From NCBI GenBank assembly GCA_035478255.1, contig DATIJV010000027.1, positions 1 to 13,653 on the forward strand: a stretch of 13,653 bases of DNA, written 5' to 3'. The notes below the pieces were generated by a model. The model was not told where the DNA came from. It made no database searches and saw nothing but the letters and a program-made list of their open reading frames with translations. This document shows, one piece after another, positions 8,311-13,653 of the stretch. This DNA comes from DATIJJ01 sp035478255 (GTDB taxonomy: Bacteria; Pseudomonadota; Gammaproteobacteria; DSM-16500). The translations under genes were made by a program, and so were the position numbers. Each line of letters begins with the position of its first letter. The stretch's first letter is position 1.

Positions 8311-8349
8311 CCCCTTCCTCCAAACGAAAAGCGCGTTTAGAGGAAGGGG
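8311..8349. repeat. Inner hairpin 1 of copy B
   Basis: Bases 8311-8326 pair with 8334-8349 over 16 bp with a single G-U type mismatch, around a 7-nt loop. The tip CGAAAAGCGCG (8325-8335) is identical to the tip at 65-75 although the stems are unrelated below it. Confidence 0.75.
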
Positions 8350-8385
8350 GGACGCTTCGATACAGATGCGCTTAATTAGAACGTC

Positions 8386-8420
8386 CCCCTTCCTCCAAGT
8401 GTTTTTCTTGGAGGAAGGGG
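8386..8420. repeat. Inner hairpin 2 of copy B (14-bp perfect stem)
   Basis: CCCCTTCCTCCAAG (8386-8399) pairs perfectly with 8407-8420 around the loop TGTTTTT. The homologous hairpin at 13513-13547 has CACA/TGTG in place of CAAG/CTTG at the stem top, a paired change that keeps the stem. The 25 bases 8373-8397 are identical to 13500-13524. Confidence 0.8.
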
Positions 8421-8481
8421 AAAGGGGAAGGAGGTCAAAATAAAGAACCACCGAACCAATGGGGCTGAGCTATTACTAATC

Positions 8482-8919
8482 TTATTTCTCCGCTATTCTC
8501 ATTAAAATTTTTTTTAACCGATCATTTTTTATTTTACTCGCCGTATCTTTCATCATTTCCGCTGTCAGATCTGAAATAATTAACGGCCGCCTTTTAATTT
8601 TCTCCATCGGGGAATAAGCCGGTCGCACCTTACAACAAATCGCCTTAATTTCCTTAAAATCACCATAACCCCGCAATTGAATCAGCAATTCAGGAATAAA
8701 AAACCGAAATCTCGTCAGCCAATGCGGATTATCTGCAATCACAATCAGCGACTGTTTATCCAACCCCACAATCTGACAATGTTTCAACAAAAAAATTTCT
8801 TCGGGCAGGCACTCTTCCAAGCATTTATTCCAGGTTTTTAACCGGTTATACTTAACCAGCAAATTGCCTAGTGCTTTGCTCTCATGTCGCAAATAAGATG
8901 TAATCACTGATTTTTTCAT
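8482..8919 (-). CDS. dciA: DUF721 protein, predicted DciA replicative helicase loader
   Basis: The 145-residue protein fits the DUF721/DciA family. It has an N-terminal KH-like region with a hydrophobic/Trp pattern (LGNLLVKYNRLKTWNKCL), a central strand pattern ending SLIVIADNPHWLTRFRFFIPELL, and a basic, lower-complexity C-terminal tail. DciA proteins bind the DnaB helicase and load it at the origin in bacteria without DnaC or DnaI. Location supports the call: in Pseudomonas and relatives DUF721 lies between lpxC and secA, as here apart from the inserted ankyrin gene. The start ATG (8917-8919) has no good ribosome site, and A/T-rich TATATT-like bases lie close upstream, so a very short leader is possible. 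The 3' end runs into the large palindrome. Function is inferred from family and context. Confidence 0.82.
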   Translation of the reverse strand: MKKSVITSYLRHESKALGNLLVKYNRLKTWNKCLEECLPEEIFLLKHCQIVGLDKQSLIVIADNPHWLTRFRFFIPELLIQLRGYGDFKEIKAICCKVRPAYSPMEKIKRRPLIISDLTAEMMKDTASKIKNDRLKKILMRIAEK

Positions 8920-8958
8920 AATTTTAAATATATACCCATCGTAAGGTAAAAGAAACTA

Positions 8959-10287
8959 ATGAACTCCAGAACTATTGATCACACTGATTTAGCCCAATAT
9001 AAACAAGCTTTAATTAAAGCTATTCAGGCAAATCATTTTGATGCCGTCTTCACTTTATTAGAGACTGGAAATCCAACTTCTCAGGAATGTTTAAATGCAG
9101 CTATTGAAAAAAATAATAACCCTTTACTTCAATTGTTATTATTTAAAAGTACGCAAATTGAAATCAACGATGAAATAAAGCATCCACTTGAGATGGCTTG
9201 TGATCTGCGTTATTGGGATTGTGTTGCGACTATTGTTCGACATCAGGAAAGAGATATTAATCAGAATTACGGTAGAATTTTATTTTTAGCGGTTGGCGCA
9301 GAAGAAGTTTCTTTAGCCAGACTGTTGCTGGAAAAAGGAGCTCCATCCCATTGGCTGACTACCGTGAATGGTGACAGGCCATTACATGTTGCTATTAGAG
9401 CAAATAATAGGGCGATGCTTGAATTGCTTCTATCTTTTAGGGCAGATCTTACTCAAGAAAATTTTGAAAAGCTGACTCCTATCCAGTTAGCTCGACAATT
9501 GGAACATTGGAGTTGTATCGAAATGATTGCTCGCATGAGAATGACAGATGCTAAAGACACCGCGCGATATGGAGATGCTTTGTTTTGTGCGGTTAGAGCC
9601 AATCGTCTTATTACCGCTAAAGTTTTATTGGAAGCAGGCGCTTCATCTGGGTGGTGCAGTTCTGACGAAGATGAAAATCAATGTTTACATGTCGCTGTTA
9701 GTAACAATTATAAAGAAATGGTGGCCTTACTTTTCACATATGGTTTTGACTTGAAAACAAGAAATAAAAAAAATCAAACGCCTGCAGATTTAGCAGCTTC
9801 TTTAAAGCTAAGAGCTTTGGATGAGGGATGGATGTTATATTCCAAGACACTACAGTTAAAAATGATTTTCTTTTCTTTAGTTCAATCATTGCGTCAGCCA
9901 GCCTCTAGGTTGTCTGGAGAATGTATTGAATTGGTTGGTTCATTCCTATTTTTAAAAAATCCAACTGTACAACGCGTGAGAGATAGGATGACTACAATTT
10001 CCATAAATTGCCTTTTAAAACGTTCCGTTCCTGGAATATTTTACAGACCCACACCTGCTGCTGAAACCCTCTTGACCGAACTCAAACAAATTTCTGAAAA
10101 CACTGTTAATGTAACCCGGGCAGCCAGTTCTGCAGTTCAAACATTTTTCAAGAGCCCCAAGCCAGACACTTGTACGTTAAAATTATTGAGAGAATATCAT
10201 CTTGATAAGCTGCCATTGCCTATTCCAGAGAAAGAAGAAAAAGCATCGTTTTTCACTATACCCATCGTTCTTGCTAATCATTTTTAG
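8959..10287 (+). CDS. Ankyrin-repeat protein, candidate secreted effector
   Basis: The 442-residue protein has no signal peptide and no clear membrane segment. Residues 17-62, 104-164 and 204-265 are ankyrin-type helix pairs (ALFCAVRANRLITAKVLLEAGA; PLHVAIRANNRAMLELLL; CLHVAVSNNYKEMVALLF). The stretch 77-174 repeats as 176-274 as a module of about 100 residues. The remainder (about 290-442) is not recognised. It contains an LSGECIELVGSFL segment (318-330) and a C-terminal tail with PEKEEK (423-428) about 15-20 residues from the end, like the Glu-rich block of many Dot/Icm type IV substrates. It stands divergently 39 bp from dciA and separates dciA from secA, normally neighbours, so it looks like a lineage-specific insertion. 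Its codons look more AT-rich than those of the flanking housekeeping genes. The ribosome site is weak (AAGG at 8943-8946). Ankyrin identity is firm; effector status and target are inference. Confidence 0.85.
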   Translation: MNSRTIDHTDLAQYKQALIKAIQANHFDAVFTLLETGNPTSQECLNAAIEKNNNPLLQLLLFKSTQIEINDEIKHPLEMACDLRYWDCVATIVRHQERDINQNYGRILFLAVGAEEVSLARLLLEKGAPSHWLTTVNGDRPLHVAIRANNRAMLELLLSFRADLTQENFEKLTPIQLARQLEHWSCIEMIARMRMTDAKDTARYGDALFCAVRANRLITAKVLLEAGASSGWCSSDEDENQCLHVAVSNNYKEMVALLFTYGFDLKTRNKKNQTPADLAASLKLRALDEGWMLYSKTLQLKMIFFSLVQSLRQPASRLSGECIELVGSFLFLKNPTVQRVRDRMTTISINCLLKRSVPGIFYRPTPAAETLLTELKQISENTVNVTRAASSAVQTFFKSPKPDTCTLKLLREYHLDKLPLPIPEKEEKASFFTIPIVLANHF

Positions 10288-10355
10288 GTATATTTGACAT
10301 TTCGGGCAAATTAAGCAATGCTTCCACCTATTTTTCCATTTTTCCTCATAACAGC

Positions 10356-10384
10356 TTGATAAATGCTAGAATTGGCCATATATA
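10356..10384 (+). promoter_or_regulatory. Sigma70-type promoter for secA
   Basis: TTGATA (10356-10361) and TATATA (10379-10384) are separated by 17 bp, near consensus for both boxes. TATAAA (10381-10386) overlaps the -10 box. This would put the start of transcription near 10391, giving a leader of about 20-25 nt with the AGGTGA ribosome site (10402-10407) six bases before the secA ATG. There is no secM-like leader gene, so secretion-coupled control of the E. coli type is not expected here. Confidence 0.65.
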
Positions 10385-10413
10385 AAGTAGACGCAATCAG
10401 TAGGTGACGCATC

Positions 10414-13131
10414 ATGGTAACAGGGTTCATTACACGAATTTTCGGTAGTCGGAATCAACGTATTCTGCGAAATATGTGGAAAATTGTTGATGAGATTAAC
10501 GCGCTTGAAGGCGCAATGGTCATACTCTCAGACGCTGCTTTGCAGAATAAAACCCTGGAATTCCGCGAACGTCTCAAAAAAGGCGAAACCCTTAATAACC
10601 TCTTGCCTGAAGCATTTGCCGTTGTCCGTGAAGCGGGAAAACGGGTATTAAAAATGCGTCAATTTGATGTCCAACTATTAGGCGGTATTGTTTTACACGG
10701 CGGCAATATTGCAGAAATGCGTACAGGCGAAGGTAAAACCTTTATGTCAACCCTGGCCGCCTATCTGAATGCTTTGCCCGGAAAAGGCGTGCACGTGGTA
10801 ACAGTTAATGATTATCTTGCTCGCCGCGATGCTGATTGGATGGGCCCTTTATTTGCATTTTTAGGGTTGTCGGTTGGAGTTATTTTACCGGGCATGCTGC
10901 CACATGCGAAAAAAGAAGCTTATGCCGCAGACATTACTTACGGAACCAATAATGAATTTGGTTTCGATTATCTACGTGACAATATGGCGTTTAGCCTGGC
11001 TGAGAAAGTTCAGCGATCGCCAAATTATGCGATTGTCGATGAAGTCGATTCAATTTTAATTGATGAAGCGCGTACACCTTTAATTATTTCAGGCGCAGCG
11101 GAAGACAGCACTGAATTATACCTTGCAATTAATAAATTAATTCCGCAATTAATTCGTCAAGAATCCAAAGATGCGCCAGGTGATTTTTTTATTGATGAAA
11201 AATCCAAACAGGCTTTTCTCTCAGAGGATGGGCATCAACATATCGAAGAGATTTTTTCACGCGCTGGCTTGTTGAAAGAAGAGGAAAGTTTATACGATGC
11301 AAATAACATTATGCTAATGCATCATTTAAACGCGGGGTTACGCGCGCATGCTCTTTATCATCGCGATGTGGATTATATCGTACAAAATGGCGAAATTGTG
11401 ATTGTTGATGAACACACTGGCCGTACCATGCCAGGACGTCGCTGGTCTGACGGCTTGCACCAAGCAATCGAAGCAAAAGAAAATGTCAAAATCAATCAGG
11501 AAAATCAGACACTCGCGTCCATCACGTTCCAGAATTATTTCCGTCTTTATACCAAACTTGCTGGCATGACAGGAACAGCTGATACAGAAGCCTATGAATT
11601 TCAGCAAATTTATGGTTTGGAAGTTGTGGTGCTGCCGACTAATAAACCTATGGTTCGTGATGACAAACCTGATCTGATTCATATGTCAGGAGAAGAAAAA
11701 TTCAGCGCCATTATTGAAGACATTAAAAAAGCGCGCGAAGCCGCGCAACCTACTTTAGTGGGTACTGTATCCATTGAGACATCGGAATATCTTTCTAGAT
11801 TATTAAAAAAAGAAAGCATCCCGCATCAGGTTTTAAATGCAAAATTTCATGAACAGGAAGCACAAATTATTGCAGAAGCAGGGCGGCCTGGTGCTGTTAC
11901 AATTGCTACCAATATGGCGGGTCGAGGAACAGATATTGTATTGGGCGGCAATCTCGAAGCAGAATTAAAACAGTTAGAAAATCCGACTGAGCAAGAAATT
12001 TTGGAACGCAAAGAAGCATGGCAGAAGCGCCATGAACAAGTGATTCAGGCGGGTGGGTTATATGTATTAGGAACTGAACGCCATGAATCACGCCGAATAG
12101 ATAATCAATTGCGCGGCCGTTCAGGTCGTCAAGGTGACCCTGGTAAATCGCGTTTTTATCTTTCTCTGGATGATAATTTGCTAAGAATTTTCGGCGGAGA
12201 TCGGTTGACTGGGATCATGAAACGTATCGGTATGGAAAAGGGGGCAGCTTTGGAGTCCCGCCTTTTGACGAACAGCATTGAGAATGCGCAGCGTAAAGTG
12301 GAAGCACATAACTTCGATATTCGAAAACAATTGTTGGAATATGATGATGTTGCCAATGAGCAGCGCAAAGTTGTTTATAAACAGCGAGATGAATTATTGG
12401 CTGCTGAAAGTATTGCTGATACGATTGAAACGATTCGCGGCCAGGTGGTTGATAATATTATCAGTCAATTTATTCCGCCGCAAAGCCTGGAAGAGCAATG
12501 GGATGTTCCGGGTTTGGAAGCTCAATTGCAAAAAGATTTTAATCTTTCTTTACCTGTTCGTGAATGGTTAAATAAAGAAGAAGGATTGCATGAAGAAAAT
12601 TTACGTGAGCGTATCCAACATCACATCAAAGAGGTTTATCAGCAGAAAGAAGCTAAAGTAGATCCTCAAGTATTGCGCCAATTTGAAAAAGCAATCATGC
12701 TGCAAACGCTGGACGCTTATTGGCGAGAACATTTAGCGGCAATGGATTATTTACGTCAAGGCATTCATTTGCGTGGTTATGCACAAAAAAATCCGAAACA
12801 GGAATATAAGCGTGAATCTTTTGAATTATTTATTGAATTGTTAAATCGTATTAATTATCAGGTCATTTCTTTGCTGAGTAAATTTGAAGTGCGTGAAGAA
12901 AAAGATTTGGAAGCAGTCGAATTACAGCGTCGTGAAGCTTCTCAGTTTAAAATGCAATTCGAACATGTTAAAGCGGGCGCCATGAATAGCGAAATGGAAG
13001 TTGACGCGTCTTCTGGCAGCGAAACAGTTGTTGTTCCATTCGCGCGTGATGAAAGAAAAGTCGGCCGAAATGAATTGTGTCCCTGTGGTTCTGGAAAAAA
13101 ATACAAACATTGTCACGGTAGTTTGTCGTGA
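10414..13131 (+). CDS. secA: SecA, preprotein translocase ATPase
   Basis: SecA is the motor that pushes unfolded preproteins through SecYEG. At 905 residues (E. coli 901) it aligns throughout. Visible features are the start MVTGFITRIFGSRNQR, FDVQLLGG (84-91), Walker A MRTGEGKT (102-109), the DEVD box (209-212) followed by SILIDEARTPLIISG, then NMAGRGTDIVLGG and the QLRGRSGRQGDPG helicase motif. The C-terminal zinc site RNELCPCGSGKKYKHCHG has Cys889, Cys891, Cys900 and His901, for SecB and phospholipid binding. The ribosome site is AGGTGA at 10402-10407. It follows its own promoter candidate and overlaps mutT at the stop codon, as in many gammaproteobacteria. Confidence 0.98.
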   Translation: MVTGFITRIFGSRNQRILRNMWKIVDEINALEGAMVILSDAALQNKTLEFRERLKKGETLNNLLPEAFAVVREAGKRVLKMRQFDVQLLGGIVLHGGNIAEMRTGEGKTFMSTLAAYLNALPGKGVHVVTVNDYLARRDADWMGPLFAFLGLSVGVILPGMLPHAKKEAYAADITYGTNNEFGFDYLRDNMAFSLAEKVQRSPNYAIVDEVDSILIDEARTPLIISGAAEDSTELYLAINKLIPQLIRQESKDAPGDFFIDEKSKQAFLSEDGHQHIEEIFSRAGLLKEEESLYDANNIMLMHHLNAGLRAHALYHRDVDYIVQNGEIVIVDEHTGRTMPGRRWSDGLHQAIEAKENVKINQENQTLASITFQNYFRLYTKLAGMTGTADTEAYEFQQIYGLEVVVLPTNKPMVRDDKPDLIHMSGEEKFSAIIEDIKKAREAAQPTLVGTVSIETSEYLSRLLKKESIPHQVLNAKFHEQEAQIIAEAGRPGAVTIATNMAGRGTDIVLGGNLEAELKQLENPTEQEILERKEAWQKRHEQVIQAGGLYVLGTERHESRRIDNQLRGRSGRQGDPGKSRFYLSLDDNLLRIFGGDRLTGIMKRIGMEKGAALESRLLTNSIENAQRKVEAHNFDIRKQLLEYDDVANEQRKVVYKQRDELLAAESIADTIETIRGQVVDNIISQFIPPQSLEEQWDVPGLEAQLQKDFNLSLPVREWLNKEEGLHEENLRERIQHHIKEVYQQKEAKVDPQVLRQFEKAIMLQTLDAYWREHLAAMDYLRQGIHLRGYAQKNPKQEYKRESFELFIELLNRINYQVISLLSKFEVREEKDLEAVELQRREASQFKMQFEHVKAGAMNSEMEVDASSGSETVVVPFARDERKVGRNELCPCGSGKKYKHCHGSLS

Positions 13132-13502
13132 TGCATGTTGTGGTTGGAATAATCCGCAATGCTCTGGACGAAATCTTAATTGCACAGCGCCCCAAGCATA
13201 AATATAAAGGCGGTTTGTGGGAATTTCCTGGCGGAAAGGTTGAAGCAAATGAAAATGTTTTTGAAGCTTTACAGCGAGAATTAAAAGAAGAGTTAAACAT
13301 CGATGTGTTGACTGCCGAAAGTTGGCTGCAGTTTCAGTATGATTATTCTGATCGGATTGTATTGTTGGATACCTGGAAAGTATTAGCATTTTCCGGCATA
13401 CCACAAGGAATAGAAGGGCAAGCTATTCGTTGGGTTTCTTCAAATGAGTTATCTCATTTTCAATTTCCTGAAGGGAACCATTTTATTTTGGAAAAACTGT
13501 AA
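13131..13502 (+). CDS. mutT: MutT, 8-oxo-dGTP diphosphatase (Nudix)
   Basis: MutT hydrolyses 8-oxo-dGTP to the monophosphate and prevents A:T to C:G transversions. The protein has the typical start HVVVGIIRN, LWEFPGGK, and a Nudix box (GKVEAN-E-NVFEALQ-REL-K-EEL) in which the last conserved Gly is Asn (EELNI); the metal-binding glutamates are all kept. ATG at 13131 overlaps the secA stop as TGATG and is preferred. A GTG at 13128 would add one residue and gives the same frame. With 123 residues it is a few shorter than E. coli MutT (129), ending FILEKL. Its TAA stop (13500-13502) is the first three bases of the dispersed repeat, so the C-terminus may have been set by repeat insertion. The secA-mutT order supports the identification. 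Confidence 0.93.
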   Translation: MHVVVGIIRNALDEILIAQRPKHKYKGGLWEFPGGKVEANENVFEALQRELKEELNIDVLTAESWLQFQYDYSDRIVLLDTWKVLAFSGIPQGIEGQAIRWVSSNELSHFQFPEGNHFILEKL

Positions 13503-13551
13503 TTAGAACGTCCCCCTTCCTCCACATGCTTTTTGTGGAGGAAGGGGAAAG
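13500..13551. repeat. CCTTCCTCC palindromic repeat, copy C
   Basis: Bases 13500-13524 are identical to 8373-8397 in copy B. The hairpin 13513-13526 with 13534-13547 is a perfect 14-bp stem with loop TGCTTTT, followed by AAAGGG. It begins at the mutT stop codon. As a hairpin right after the last codon it might stabilise or end the secA-mutT transcript, but no T-run follows on the + strand. Confidence 0.82.
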
Positions 13552-13565
13552 GGCATAGGCATCAA

Positions 13566-13617
13566 GCTAAGGAATTTAGCCACCTTTCCAGCCCACGATT
13601 GGCGCGGGCTGTAAGGT
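13566..13617. repeat. Two small hairpins in the 3' intergenic region
   Basis: GCTAA (13566-13570) pairs with TTAGC (13576-13580). Next, CAGCCC (13589-13594) pairs with GGGCTG (13606-13611), extended by ACCTT (13582-13586) with AAGGT (13613-13617). No gene is visible from 13503 to the window end. The hairpins may be part of another dispersed palindrome or a structured 3' end; no function can be assigned. Confidence 0.45.
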
Positions 13618-13653
13618 AATAAGCAGTAAAAAAGACCAAAAAATTTTTCGTTA

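Larger units (their letters stand above)
8219..8475. repeat. 257-bp nested palindromic element (MITE-like), copy B
   Basis: The element fills most of the convergent gap between lpxC and dciA and is a set of nested inverted repeats. The outermost arms 8219-8235 and 8459-8475 pair over 17 bp without mismatch. Inside them TTCGGTG (8256-8262) pairs with CACCGAA (8449-8455). A 26-bp pair, 8296-8321 with 8410-8435, has one mismatch. The centre holds two separate hairpins (8311-8349 and 8386-8420) joined by a 12-bp inverted repeat, 8343-8353 plus the next base with 8382-8393. There is no coding frame inside, so any mobility would need a transposase supplied elsewhere. T-runs at 8281-8295 lie inside the left half. 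It could act as a two-way terminator for the two converging genes. Element type is inference; the symmetry is seen directly. Confidence 0.8.

Noticed and set aside
8242..8451. 69-codon minus-strand frame in the lpxC-dciA gap
   Set aside because: It lies wholly within the palindromic element and its protein sequence only reflects the purine/pyrimidine-rich arms.
8219..8475. CRISPR array
   Set aside because: The repeats are inverted and nested, not direct repeats with regular spacers.

Overview
The window is chromosomal DNA from a gammaproteobacterium. It carries the distal part of the division and cell wall (dcw) cluster followed by the lpxC / DUF721 (dciA) / secA / mutT neighbourhood. FtsZ (start MFES, end LDIPAFLR), LpxC, SecA and MutT all resemble the E. 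coli proteins. A DUF721/DciA gene between lpxC and secA is the arrangement of Pseudomonas and its relatives, not of E. coli, which has secM there. AT-rich codon use and an inserted gene for a eukaryote-like ankyrin-repeat protein suggest a host-associated lineage such as Legionellales/Coxiellaceae. That placement is inference; no species is claimed.

Layout. 1-259: non-coding leader packed with inverted repeats. 260-7154: one tightly packed + strand run, ftsW-murG-murC-ftsQ-ftsA-ftsZ, with ATGA and GTGA overlaps or gaps under 30 bp. murB and ddl, which usually sit between murC and ftsQ in this group, are absent. 7155-7270: short spacer, then lpxC. 8186-8481: convergent intergenic region filled by a large nested palindrome. 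8482-8919 (-): dciA, the predicted DnaB helicase loader. 8959-10287 (+): divergent ankyrin-repeat gene of unknown function. 10356-10384: good sigma70-type promoter, then secA and, overlapping its stop codon, mutT. 13500-13653: another copy of the palindromic repeat plus small hairpins, with no gene visible.

Function. FtsW (glycan polymerase), MurG (lipid II synthesis) and MurC (first amino acid of the stem peptide) make and polymerise peptidoglycan precursors. FtsQ, FtsA and FtsZ form the divisome core. LpxC commits UDP-GlcNAc to lipid A. SecA drives protein export, MutT removes oxidised dGTP, and DciA acts in replication initiation.

The least ordinary content is non-coding: a family of palindromic elements seen three times here (141-196, 8219-8475, 13500-13551), always at transcription-unit edges. 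Their hairpin stems differ by compensatory changes while loop length is kept. Second is the ankyrin gene, a plausible secreted effector with a duplicated module of about 100 residues and a Glu-rich C-terminal tail. I did not find a convincing wholly new multi-gene system.
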